Assembly: GCA_016873435.1 (NCBI GenBank)
Contig: VGXF01000008.1
Span: 1 to 64,000 of the forward strand
Length of the DNA: 64,000 bases
Reading direction: 5' to 3'
Source of the DNA: Nitrospira sp.
GTDB lineage: Bacteria; Nitrospirota; Nitrospiria; Nitrospirales; Nitrospiraceae
The position numbers and the translations under genes were made by a program. Positions 37,777-46,156 of this stretch are shown here, one piece after another. Below the pieces are notes generated by a model. It saw nothing but the letters and a program-made list of their open reading frames with translations. It had not been told where the DNA came from and ran no database searches. Every line of letters begins with the position of its first letter. Positions within the stretch are counted from its first letter, which is position 1.

Positions 37777-38082
37777 ATGGCGGAACTAGTGCGGGTAGCA
37801 GGCACGGCAGACATCAAACAGGGTAATGGCATTGTGGCCGAGGTAAACGGCAAGTCACTGGCTATCTTCAACGTCAACGGCACATATCACGTCATCGACA
37901 ACGACTGCGTGCATCGCGGTGGCCCATTGGGCGAGGGCGAGCTGGATGGCGAGGTTGTCATGTGCCCCTGGCACAACTGGACTTTTAACGTCATCACGGG
38001 CCGCGGTGTCAGCAACCCGGCCGCCTGCGTAAAGTCTTATCCGGTGACCGTCGAGGGAAGCGACATCAAGGTCGCGCTGTAA
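37777..38082 (+). CDS. Rieske-type [2Fe-2S] ferredoxin
   Basis: The 101-residue soluble protein has the Rieske ligands: Cys/His in DCVHRGGPLG and Cys/His in MCPWHNWTF. It resembles the small ferredoxins of dioxygenase systems and NirD, and it lacks a membrane anchor. It follows the Mrp gene, which could supply its cluster. The electron acceptor is not evident. Confidence 0.9.
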   Translation: MAELVRVAGTADIKQGNGIVAEVNGKSLAIFNVNGTYHVIDNDCVHRGGPLGEGELDGEVVMCPWHNWTFNVITGRGVSNPAACVKSYPVTVEGSDIKVAL

Positions 38083-38110
38083 CGCCTAATCCTCAGCCAC
38101 AGAAGGGCTT

Positions 38111-38464
38111 ATGGCGACGCCGAACCACATCGAGACAACGGAACTGCTGGTTCGCCTCTACGTTTTTCTGACGCAATACCTCGACCGCTGTATCAACGAA
38201 GCAGCCCATCGGTCCTATCCCGAATCCGAACTCAAGAAACATCTGAGTGAGACCCGCGCTACGCTGGCCAGCATTTTGACCATCAATCGTGTTGTCAAAA
38301 CCAAAGTCGAGGAAGAATGTGACCGCGTGATCTCGCTGGCCGACTCCTGCCTGAAGAATGGGGGCACCATGGCCGATATCGAACGCCTGAAGGTCGAACA
38401 GGGGATTTTGCGTAACAAGACCATCGTCCTGAGCGATCTGTTAGCAGTTTTTCGTTCTGTCTGA
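38111..38464 (+). CDS. alpha-helical protein of unknown function
   Basis: The 117-residue product is predicted to be almost wholly helical (ETTELLVRLYVFLTQYLDRC, LSETRATLASILTINRVV, IERLKVEQGILRNKTIVL). It has three cysteines and no signal peptide. Its stop overlaps the next gene's start, and both precede lipA, so the genes from the Rieske protein to lipA may form one transcript. No family recognised. Confidence 0.65.
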   Translation: MATPNHIETTELLVRLYVFLTQYLDRCINEAAHRSYPESELKKHLSETRATLASILTINRVVKTKVEEECDRVISLADSCLKNGGTMADIERLKVEQGILRNKTIVLSDLLAVFRSV

Positions 38465-38817
38465 TGAGTGTCGAAAAACATCAACTGGCGGGGCTTGATG
38501 GCCGGGCCAGAGGATTTAACCGCGTAGTGGAGATCGAACGGGGGGCAGCCGGCTGCTGCGCGATGCTTCGATACGAACAGACCGTGATTGGTGTCGAGGG
38601 ACATCCGACAGAAGCCGCCGCTTTACACGGATTGGTCGTGCGCCTTCAATCGCAAGGCTACACGCAGCTTCGCAGCCAACTGAGTTTTCAGGGGTCGGCC
38701 TATCTTGGCTCGCGGGAACCCTGGATCGAATATCCCGATCCGAGTCAACCATCGTTTCTGGGCCGGTTGTTCGGGAAGCTCTTTGGCCGCAGGGGCACAG
38801 GACCGATAGCCGCATGA
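38464..38817 (+). CDS. protein of unknown function upstream of lipA
   Basis: The 117-residue product has an alpha/beta N-terminal part (FNRVVEIERGAAGCCAMLRY) and a tail containing the basic, hydrophobic stretch FLGRLFGKLFGRRG, which could touch a membrane. It overlaps the genes on both sides (by one base upstream, four bases with lipA downstream), so translation is probably coupled. I do not recognise it. Confidence 0.65.
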   Translation: MSVEKHQLAGLDGRARGFNRVVEIERGAAGCCAMLRYEQTVIGVEGHPTEAAALHGLVVRLQSQGYTQLRSQLSFQGSAYLGSREPWIEYPDPSQPSFLGRLFGKLFGRRGTGPIAA

Positions 38818-39695
38818 GTTTGATTCCTGTCCATGCCATCACGCGTCCACACCAACGTCTGCCCCCCTGGTTCAAGGTCGATCTTAAGACCGGAGCAGAC
38901 TATCAGCATCTCCGACAGACAATGGATCAGCTGGCCCTGCATACGATCTGCGAAGAAGCCCGCTGCCCTAATCAATGGGAATGCTGGAACAACCGGACGG
39001 CCACGTTCCTGATTCTTGGCGACATCTGCACTCGCCGTTGCCATTACTGCGCAGTGACAACTGGCAAACCGCGTCCCGTCGATCATACGGAACCACAGCG
39101 GGTAGCTCAGGCGGTTCGACTGTTGGGCCTTCGCCATGCCGTTATCACATCCGTGAATCGCGATGAATTGCCGGACGGAGGGGCTTCCGTATTTGTGGAA
39201 ACGATCCAACAGATCAAACTGGCACAGCCGGAGTGCACGATTGAAGTATTAATTCCTGATTTCGACGGCAATAAAGCAGCCCTGGCGGTGGTTGCGGAGG
39301 CGAAGCCGGACATTCTCAATCACAACATTGAAACGGTCCGGCGGCTGTTTCCTACCATCCGGCCACAGGGTAAATACGATCGCTCCGTTAAGCTGCTAGG
39401 CTGGGCCCAGCACATGGGACTCGTCACCAAGTCAGGCCTAATCGTCGGCATGGGGGAAACGGATAAAGAAATTCGGGAAGTCATGCTCGACCTTCGCTCT
39501 GTCGGTTGCGACATTCTGACAATCGGCCAGTACCTCCAGCCCACAAAAGAGCACCTACCGGTTGCCCGCTTTTACCACCCGGATGAATTTGCCGGCTTTA
39601 AGCAGGAAGGTCTAGCGCTGGGGTTCCGTCACGTTGAATCGGGACCGCTGGTCCGCAGTTCCTACCACGCTGAACAGCAGATTGGTGGGCGCTAA
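38814..39695 (+). CDS. lipA: lipoyl synthase
   Basis: The 293-residue radical SAM enzyme has both clusters visible. The auxiliary cluster is C-x4-C-x5-C in CEEARCPNQWECW, and the SAM cluster is C-x3-C-x2-C in CTRRCHYC. The C-terminal RSSYHAEQ contributes the conserved Ser ligand. It inserts two sulfurs into octanoyl groups on lipoyl domains. Coupled to the preceding unknown gene by ATGA. Confidence 0.95.
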   Translation: MSLIPVHAITRPHQRLPPWFKVDLKTGADYQHLRQTMDQLALHTICEEARCPNQWECWNNRTATFLILGDICTRRCHYCAVTTGKPRPVDHTEPQRVAQAVRLLGLRHAVITSVNRDELPDGGASVFVETIQQIKLAQPECTIEVLIPDFDGNKAALAVVAEAKPDILNHNIETVRRLFPTIRPQGKYDRSVKLLGWAQHMGLVTKSGLIVGMGETDKEIREVMLDLRSVGCDILTIGQYLQPTKEHLPVARFYHPDEFAGFKQEGLALGFRHVESGPLVRSSYHAEQQIGGR

Positions 39696-39820
39696 CGACC
39701 ATAGTGTTGGCCATAGGGGCCGTGAATATTCGCCAGTGGATAAATTGGATATCAGGTCTTCGCGCATCTGAGTGCCCAGATTCTTTCTCGCCACCCCGCT
39801 GGGGGAGGGGAAGCGATAAA

Positions 39821-39850
39821 TTGACTCTCCTTTCGACCGCCCCCTATAAT
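39821..39850 (+). promoter_or_regulatory. strong promoter of the MutL-MEMO cluster
   Basis: TTGACT (39821-39826), an 18-base spacer and a perfect TATAAT (39845-39850). It lies about 27 bases upstream of ATG 39884, the first gene of an eight-gene run extending to 48144. No other good promoter was seen inside the run. Confidence 0.8.
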
Positions 39851-39883
39851 GCGTCTGCGAATTACGCGCGCGGCATTGTCGCA

Positions 39884-40237
39884 ATGCAAACACGCAGTTT
39901 GATTCACCAACTCCAGGCCTCCTTGCAGCAAGCCTTTGCCATCAAGCCTGATGGCTTACCGCTAAATTCCGACGATCAGGCGCTGCTTGAAAAAGTGGCT
40001 ACGGCTATCGTCGATCGGCACATGGCCGAACCGGCTATTCTGTTCCTAGAATCAGCGGGGCCCATGAACTTTCTGAGTAGTCAGGCGCTGCATTTCCTGG
40101 CACCTATTCTGGATATGGCCTGCGATGCCCATGATATCCAGCAGGTAGCCACTCTCCTCGAACGCCGTGATGCCATCCCTTGCTTGATCGAGCGTATCGG
40201 CGCCAGGTCCGCTGCGGCCGGAGCACCGGTGCGATGA
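39884..40237 (+). CDS. small protein heading the MutL-MEMO cluster
   Basis: The 117-residue product is helical at the N-terminus (LIHQLQASLQQAFAIKPDGL). Its second half contains the striking segment PAILFLESAGPMNFLSSQAL then HFLAPILDMACDAHDIQQVA. I recall similar PAxxFLE...NFxGSQAL segments in small proteins next to MutL homologues in other phyla, but cannot confirm it here. ATG 39884 is placed just downstream of the promoter; an upstream in-frame start at 39704 lies before the promoter and is rejected. No clear Shine-Dalgarno sequence. Its stop overlaps the MutL start (ATGA). Function unknown. Confidence 0.7.
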   Translation: MQTRSLIHQLQASLQQAFAIKPDGLPLNSDDQALLEKVATAIVDRHMAEPAILFLESAGPMNFLSSQALHFLAPILDMACDAHDIQQVATLLERRDAIPCLIERIGARSAAAGAPVR

Positions 40238-42087
40238 CGGCATCCGCCTCCGTTCCAGACAGGAAACCGTTCGACTCGCTCTCTGTCATTGTCGCGACGG
40301 ATTGCGGCAGCACTACCACCAAAGCCATTTTGATCGAAAAGAAAGACGGTATTTACCGTCAGACCTTCCGCGGGGAGGCACCGACCACCGTTGAAGCGCC
40401 TTTTGAAGATGTTACACGCGGTGTGCTGAATGCGCTGGCTGAAGTGGAAGAACTATCCGGACGGAAAATCCTGGACGGCGAGAAAATCATCACGCCGGCC
40501 GGCGCGGGCGGCAATCCCAAGGCCGGTGTAGATATTTACGTGTCCACGAGTAGCGCAGGTGGCGGTCTTCAGATGATGGTGGCCGGGGCCGTCCAGAGCA
40601 TGACGGGCGAAAGCGCCCAGCGCTGCGCGCTAGGCGCTGGTGCGATCGTAATGGACGTGCTGGCCTCCAACGACGGCCGGCTGCCGCATGAAAAAATCGA
40701 ACGCATCCGCTCGCTACGCCCGGATATGATCTTGCTCTCCGGAGGAACGGACGGCGGGACGGTGACGCACGTCGTCGAAATGGCTGACTACATCGCGGCC
40801 GCGGCGCCTCGGCCGCGGCTAGGCATGAGCTACGACCTGCCGTTGATCTATGCTGGCAACAAGGACGCCCGTGAGCGGGTGACGGACATTCTGGGCACTA
40901 AGACTGCGCTGACGGTCACCGACAACATCCGTCCTTTGCTGGAAAAGGAAAATCTGACTCCGGCTCGGAACAAAATTCACGATCTGTTTCTTGAGCACGT
41001 CATGGCGCAGGCACCCGGTTACAAAAAACTCATGTCCTGGGCAGGTGCCCCCATTGTCCCAACGCCCGCGGCAGTCGGATTCATCATGGAAGCTCTGGCT
41101 ACGCGTGACAAGATCAATCTCATCGGCGTGGATATTGGCGGTGCCACGACTGACGTCTTCTCCGTCTTTGGCGGAATCTTCAACCGGACGGTCAGCGCTA
41201 ATCTCGGGATGTCCTATAGCATCTCGAACGTGCTGGCGGAAGCAGGACTCGCCAACATCATGCGCTGGGTGCCCTTCAACGTCGATGAGCAGACAATCCG
41301 TAACCGAATTAAAAACAAGATGATTCGGCCGACGACGATTCCACAGACGCTCGACGAGTTACAAATCGAGCAGGCGATCGCTCGCGAGGCCCTCCGACTA
41401 GCGCTGATCCACCACAAGTCACTGGCTACCGGGCTGAAAGGCGTGCAGCAGGAGCGGACGATCTCAGACATTTTCGATCAGAAAACATCTGGTGCCACAC
41501 TAATTGATATGCTCAAGCTAGATTTAATTGTTGGCAGCGGTGGCATCCTCTCGCATGCGCCGCGGCGCGTACAGTCCATGCTCATGATGGTCGATGCCTA
41601 CGAGCCGCTGGGCTTCACGACGCTTTCTGTCGACAGCATCTTCATGATGCCGCACCTTGGCGTACTCTCGACGATCAATGAGAAAGCGGCCACGGAGGTA
41701 TTCGTTAACGACTGCCTGGTCTATCTCGGTACCTGTATCGCACCGATCGGACAGGGGATTAATGGCCAGACATGCGCCGACTACGTGGTCACCTTCCAAA
41801 GCGGACAGACGTCGGTACAAGGTACGCTGGCATTCGGTGAATTGAAACTGATCGCGCTTGGTAACACTGAACGGGCAACCGTCACAATGAGGCCGGTGAA
41901 GTCGGTGGATCTTGGGGAAGGGAAGGGCGTGGCTGTAACGAAGAATGTCCGTGGGGGCGCCGTCGGCTTGCTGCTGGACGGCCGTGGCCGTCCGCTCCAG
42001 TTGCCCACTGATGCCACTGCGCGCGTCAAAGCGGTAACACGCTGGAATCGCGCAGTGGGCCTTTATCCAACAACTGACCATAGCTGA
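40234..42087 (+). CDS. MutL-family (glutamate mutase L-like) actin-fold ATPase
   Basis: The 617-residue ASKHA ATPase has phosphate-1 TDCGSTTTKAILIEK, LLSGGTDGGTVTHV, phosphate-2 GVDIGGATTDVFSVF and adenosine motif GSGGILSHAPRR. The family (GlmL/MutL) is thought to protect or reactivate B12-dependent mutases. However, no GlmE/GlmS or other mutase lies in the window, and the protein is about 150 residues longer than the roughly 460 of glutamate mutase-linked MutL. The extra C-terminus is beta-rich (VTKNVRGGAVGLLLDGRGRP). Its neighbours encode membrane proteins, suggesting it energises or regulates a membrane-linked complex instead. That role is inference. Confidence 0.85.
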   Translation: MTASASVPDRKPFDSLSVIVATDCGSTTTKAILIEKKDGIYRQTFRGEAPTTVEAPFEDVTRGVLNALAEVEELSGRKILDGEKIITPAGAGGNPKAGVDIYVSTSSAGGGLQMMVAGAVQSMTGESAQRCALGAGAIVMDVLASNDGRLPHEKIERIRSLRPDMILLSGGTDGGTVTHVVEMADYIAAAAPRPRLGMSYDLPLIYAGNKDARERVTDILGTKTALTVTDNIRPLLEKENLTPARNKIHDLFLEHVMAQAPGYKKLMSWAGAPIVPTPAAVGFIMEALATRDKINLIGVDIGGATTDVFSVFGGIFNRTVSANLGMSYSISNVLAEAGLANIMRWVPFNVDEQTIRNRIKNKMIRPTTIPQTLDELQIEQAIAREALRLALIHHKSLATGLKGVQQERTISDIFDQKTSGATLIDMLKLDLIVGSGGILSHAPRRVQSMLMMVDAYEPLGFTTLSVDSIFMMPHLGVLSTINEKAATEVFVNDCLVYLGTCIAPIGQGINGQTCADYVVTFQSGQTSVQGTLAFGELKLIALGNTERATVTMRPVKSVDLGEGKGVAVTKNVRGGAVGLLLDGRGRPLQLPTDATARVKAVTRWNRAVGLYPTTDHS

Positions 42088-42151
42088 GCACGAGTTGCGA
42101 TTGCCACGTACCGTCGCCCACGACTCAACCGTAACCTAATCAAACCTCTCA

Positions 42152-43279
42152 ATGGGACACGCGTACACACCAGGTTTGACCGTGACCGAACGCACCACCG
42201 TGCGTAAGCGCCGTCTCCTTCCGATTCCCGGCACAGTGGCAGTGACAGCAGGCGACCGCGTGAAGCCTGATTCCGTTGTGGCCCATGCGGAACTGCCTGG
42301 CAAAGTCCACTCGATCAATGTTGCGAATCTGTTGGGCGCGGCGCCCGATGAAGTTCCCGAGTATATGCACCACAAACAAGGTGAGGTGGTCCAAAAAAAT
42401 GACGTCATTGCCGAAAACAAGCCCTTCATCAAATTGCTCAAAACTGTAGTACGATCACCCGTGCAGGGCACGGTGGAGGCTGTCTCCACCGTTACGGGGC
42501 AGGTGTTACTGCGCGAACCGCCGAGACGGCTCGAACTGCTGGCTTACGTTGAGGGACACGTAACGGATGTGCTGCCGCAGCATGGCATCATCGTTGAAAC
42601 GGACTGCACCCTGGTCCAAGGCATCTTTGGTGTAGGTGGGGAAACCTGGGGTGAACTCACGATGGCAGTCCAATCTCCGGACGAGTTGCTGACCGCTGAC
42701 CATCTGATGCCTGCCATGGCCGGTCAAATTGTAGTTGGCGGTTCTTTTGTCACTGCTGATACCTTGGGTAAAGCGAAAGCTCTGGGCGTGGCAGCTCTTG
42801 TCGTCGGCGGTATGCATGACAAAGATTTGCGCACGCTCCTGCGCTATGATCTCGGTGTGGCCATTACCGGAACGGAGCAAATCGGCTTTACGTTAATTCT
42901 CACGGAAGGGTTCGGGACGATCCCGATGGCCGCCAAAACCTTTGCGTTGCTGTCGAAACATGCAGGTCAGAATGCGTCGGTATCGGGTGCAACGCAGATT
43001 CGGGCGGGAGTGATCCGCCCGGAACTCATCATTCCCGCATCGCAGCAGTCTGCCGCAGCCAGCGCGAGACCGAAAGCGGAGCGGGAGGGTATTGTAGTCG
43101 GCGATCAGGTCCGAGTCATCCGCGATCCCCTCTTCGGACGTATTGGTACGGTTAGCGATCTGCCACCTGACTTGCGCCAAATTGAGACCGAAAGCCGCGT
43201 CCGCGTGCTGGAAGTGACCTTTGCTGATAACACCCGCGCGGTCATTCCGCGCGCTAACGTGGAAATTATTGAAGGATGA
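42152..43279 (+). CDS. barrel/hammerhead and KOW-motif protein of unknown function
   Basis: The 375-residue soluble-looking protein begins with a biotinyl/RnfC-like beta-barrel region (RRLLPIPGTVAVTAGDRVKP, HAELPGKVHSINV; TVVRSPVQGTVEAVS, residues about 15-140). An alpha/beta middle follows (AMAGQIVVGGSFVTADTLGK, LGVAALVVGGM). A C-terminal KOW-like module comes last (VVGDQVRVIRDPLFGRIGTV). The mixture resembles barrel-sandwich adaptor proteins such as RnfC or NqrA N-termini, but lacks Fe-S or quinone motifs. It starts 64 bases after the MutL stop and overlaps the next gene by four bases. Function unknown. Confidence 0.75.
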   Translation: MGHAYTPGLTVTERTTVRKRRLLPIPGTVAVTAGDRVKPDSVVAHAELPGKVHSINVANLLGAAPDEVPEYMHHKQGEVVQKNDVIAENKPFIKLLKTVVRSPVQGTVEAVSTVTGQVLLREPPRRLELLAYVEGHVTDVLPQHGIIVETDCTLVQGIFGVGGETWGELTMAVQSPDELLTADHLMPAMAGQIVVGGSFVTADTLGKAKALGVAALVVGGMHDKDLRTLLRYDLGVAITGTEQIGFTLILTEGFGTIPMAAKTFALLSKHAGQNASVSGATQIRAGVIRPELIIPASQQSAAASARPKAEREGIVVGDQVRVIRDPLFGRIGTVSDLPPDLRQIETESRVRVLEVTFADNTRAVIPRANVEIIEG

Positions 43280-44583
43280 CAACTGCACCAAAGGCCGTTG
43301 CGTGTAAAAGCATGAGCCGACGAGGTCGGTTCCGATCACTACGACGTTGTGGCTCAACTTCAGCAGTCATGCTTCAAACGGTACTCGTGCTCGGATGCCT
43401 ACTTTTGCCACGACTCGCGCATGCGGATGACCTGGCCTCCCCACAAAATGTTCGTGTCTTTGACACGCCAAATGATGGGGGGGGCAGTCTCACGGTTGTC
43501 TGGGATAAGGCGGCCGGCGAGACCAAGGACGGGCGTTATCAGGTACTGCTCCATCAGCCAAGTGCCGCTGACCCCAAAGTCATCGCTGAGTTTGCAGCCA
43601 ACTCGCGTTATGTCAAAGATGCCAAAATTCCCTGGTGGACCCGATCCGTGCCAAACACTAATCATTTTATTACAATCAGAACAGGCAAGGGCCTTGAACT
43701 GAAAGACGGCACATTGTATGGCGTGACGGTCGTCGCTGTGTCGGGTGAGCACAGGGCGCCCGCCGCCACTGTGCAGGCGACGCCGGAGCCCAACTGGTTC
43801 AATTGGAACCAGATTAACAATTTGGCCATTGTTATTATTTTCGTATTGATTGTCTTCGGTTCGATTCACGTCGCTAAAACGAAGGATATTTTTCTCCGTC
43901 GTATTGCCGGATTAGATGCTGTCGATGAAGCTATCGGCCGTGCCACTGAATTGGGTAAGCCCATTCTCTATCTGACCGGCGCCGGTGACATGAGCGAGCC
44001 ATCCACCGTGGCGGCAGCGGTGATTCTTGGACGGGTGGCCAAACGGGTAGCCGCCTACGAAACCGACCTCTTGGTACCGCACCGCGATCCCATCGTCATG
44101 GCCGTGTGCCAGGAAATCACCAAGCAGTCATATCTCGAAGCGGGGAAACCAGATGTCTTTAAAGAGGACTCCAACTTCTTTATTACGACCGACCAGTTTA
44201 GTTATACCGCGGCAGTAGACGGCATCATGTTGCGCAAAAAGCCCGCGGCGAACTTTTTTATGGGCTCCTACTTTGCCGAGTCACTACTGCTAACCGAAAC
44301 CGGGGCGAGCACCGGGGCGATCCAGATCGCGGGCACCGACTCAGACCATCAATTGCCGTTTTTCGTAACGACCTGTGATTACACACTGATCGGGGAGGAG
44401 CTCTACGCCGCCAGCGCCTATCTCTCACGCGAGCCGATCCAGCTTGGAACCCTCCGCGGGCAAGATATTGGCAAGGCCTGCATCCTAGGCACCATCGCTG
44501 TGGGTACTGCGGTTGCGACCGTTGCCGTTCTGTTCGGTGTGGACTTGTCGCCGATCATCGACCTCATGCGAGATTTAAAATGA
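43276..44583 (+). CDS. FN3-like membrane protein (DUF6754-type)
   Basis: The 435-residue product has an N-terminal signal/anchor (about 32-50, LQTVLVLGCLLLPRLAHA) and a fibronectin type III-like extracytoplasmic domain (SPQNVRVFDTPNDGGGSLTV). A transmembrane helix follows at about 177-197 (LAIVIIFVLIVFGSIHVA), then a soluble alpha/beta domain (LGKPILYLTGAGDMSEPSTV, LTETGASTGAIQIAGTDSDH). A C-terminal helix lies at about 405-425. I recall this layout under the name DUF6754, of unknown function. It overlaps both neighbours by four bases, so it is firmly part of the cluster. Confidence 0.75.
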   Translation: MTTAPKAVACKSMSRRGRFRSLRRCGSTSAVMLQTVLVLGCLLLPRLAHADDLASPQNVRVFDTPNDGGGSLTVVWDKAAGETKDGRYQVLLHQPSAADPKVIAEFAANSRYVKDAKIPWWTRSVPNTNHFITIRTGKGLELKDGTLYGVTVVAVSGEHRAPAATVQATPEPNWFNWNQINNLAIVIIFVLIVFGSIHVAKTKDIFLRRIAGLDAVDEAIGRATELGKPILYLTGAGDMSEPSTVAAAVILGRVAKRVAAYETDLLVPHRDPIVMAVCQEITKQSYLEAGKPDVFKEDSNFFITTDQFSYTAAVDGIMLRKKPAANFFMGSYFAESLLLTETGASTGAIQIAGTDSDHQLPFFVTTCDYTLIGEELYAASAYLSREPIQLGTLRGQDIGKACILGTIAVGTAVATVAVLFGVDLSPIIDLMRDLK

Positions 44584-45230
44584 CTTTTCTACGCCGCCAA
44601 CTGCCGCTGTTTATTACCTTCGCAACCGGTATTCTCTTTGCTGCGCAGTACTATGTGCCGCATCCGGACTCCGAGCTCATGCTGACAACCACGACGAAGT
44701 GGCTGCAGATCATCGGCGGATTCGCGCTGGTGCTAGGCGTGACGAGTCTGTTCCACCTCCATGCCGTGAAAATCCGTCGCCAGGAAGCGGGCTGGGGCTA
44801 CAGCTTTGTGCTCTATGCCGGAATGCTTGGGACGATCGTCATCGGACTCTGGCACAACGGCAAAGAAACGACGGAGGGTGTTACCACTGCCTTCGGCTGG
44901 ATCTACACCTACATGATGGTGCCGCTCCAGGGAACGATGTTCGCGATTCTTGCGTTTTTCATTGCCTCCGCTGCGTATCGTTCGTTCCGTGCGCGCAGCC
45001 GTGAGGCCGCTGTGCTCTTAATCGCCGCTGTGATCGTGATGATGGGTCGCGTCCCGCTCGGCGAGCATCTGATTCCTTTAAGTGGCGACGTGACACAGTG
45101 GATTCTCAACGTACTAAACGCTGCGGTCCGCCGTGCCATCTTGATCGGCATTAGTCTTGGCGCGATCGCCCTGTCACTGAAAATTATCTTTGGAGTTGAG
45201 CGGGCCTACCTGGGTGGAGGCAAAGAGTAA
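44580..45230 (+). CDS. six-helix membrane protein of the MutL-MEMO cluster
   Basis: The 216-residue protein has about six predicted transmembrane helices (around residues 8-26, 38-58, 73-95, 107-130, 138-157 and 180-205). Charged loops include KIRRQEAGW and RSFRARSREA. It has no motif I recognise. It is coupled to the FN3-membrane protein by a four-base overlap and probably assembles with it. Confidence 0.75.
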   Translation: MTFLRRQLPLFITFATGILFAAQYYVPHPDSELMLTTTTKWLQIIGGFALVLGVTSLFHLHAVKIRRQEAGWGYSFVLYAGMLGTIVIGLWHNGKETTEGVTTAFGWIYTYMMVPLQGTMFAILAFFIASAAYRSFRARSREAAVLLIAAVIVMMGRVPLGEHLIPLSGDVTQWILNVLNAAVRRAILIGISLGAIALSLKIIFGVERAYLGGGKE

Positions 45231-45304
45231 CGTGATGCAGGCCTTCTATCTCGTGAAGTGTATCGTCAAGTACACGGACCGCGCTACGAGCAACGGAGTT
45301 GGGA

Positions 45305-46147
45305 ATGACCTTCGCTGAGCGCATGCTCAAATTAGATCGGAGGGTGATCTTTATTGTGATCGGGCTCTGCACGCTCATCCCGCTACTTTATCCGGTCGGT
45401 CTAGCTATCAAAATTTCACCGGAAGTGCAGGCTGTCTACGATTACATGGAGTCGTTGCCGGAGGGATCGGTTTTTCTACTCTCGCTGGATTTCGATCCGG
45501 CCTCCAAGCCAGAACTCTATCCGCAGGCCGTGGCGCTCTTAAAGCATGCGTTCAAGAAAAACCTCCGCGTGATCGGCATGACCCTCTGGCTCCCCGGCAC
45601 CGGCATGGCCGACGAAGTCGTCTCGCGCGTCGCACGAGAATCCGGCAAGACTGCTGGCAGGGACTACGTGTTTCTTGGCTGGAGCCCGGGCAGCGGCTCG
45701 GTCATCATCAATATGGGGCAGGATCTCTATAAGGCTTTCCCGACGGACTACCACAACCGCCCGACCAAGGATCTCGAGGTGCTCAAGGGCGTGCAGAGCC
45801 TACGGGATGTGGCCTACGTCATCAGCCTCGCGGCTGGCACAACAGGCATTGAAACCTGGTATGTGTTTGGGAAGGACAAGTACAAGTTCGAACTAGCTGG
45901 CGGCTGCACCGGTGTCATTGCGCCCGGCCTCTATCCCTTGTTGCGCAGCGGGCAGATCAATGGGCTGATTGGCGGGTTGCGCGGCGCAGCGGAGTATGAA
46001 GTTCTCATTGGCCAGAAGGGACGAGCGGTGGCCGGCATGGACGCTCAGTCCGCCACGCACGTTGCGATTATTCTTCTGGTTATCCTGTGCAACACGTTTT
46101 ATTTTCTGCGTCAGACATCACGCGGCAAGGCCGCGCAAGATCAGTAG
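45305..46147 (+). CDS. double-anchored protein of the MutL-MEMO cluster
   Basis: The 280-residue product has a transmembrane helix at about 18-38 (VIFIVIGLCTLIPLLYPVGL) and another near the C-terminus (VAIILLVILCNTFYFL). A soluble domain of about 210 residues lies between them. It contains SVFLLSLDFDPASKPELYP, VIGMTLWLPGTGMADEVV and YVFLGWSPGSGSVIINMGQD, suggesting an alternating alpha/beta fold. ATG 45305 follows GGAG; TTG 45299 is an alternative. It lies 74 bases after the six-helix gene. Family not recognised. The topology mirrors that of the protein at 43276. Confidence 0.75.
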   Translation: MTFAERMLKLDRRVIFIVIGLCTLIPLLYPVGLAIKISPEVQAVYDYMESLPEGSVFLLSLDFDPASKPELYPQAVALLKHAFKKNLRVIGMTLWLPGTGMADEVVSRVARESGKTAGRDYVFLGWSPGSGSVIINMGQDLYKAFPTDYHNRPTKDLEVLKGVQSLRDVAYVISLAAGTTGIETWYVFGKDKYKFELAGGCTGVIAPGLYPLLRSGQINGLIGGLRGAAEYEVLIGQKGRAVAGMDAQSATHVAIILLVILCNTFYFLRQTSRGKAAQDQ

Positions 46148-46156
46148 GAACATACC

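Noticed and set aside
39704-39883. Upstream start for the first gene of the MutL-MEMO cluster
   Set aside because: The strong promoter at 39821-39850 lies inside that extension, so translation must begin further downstream.
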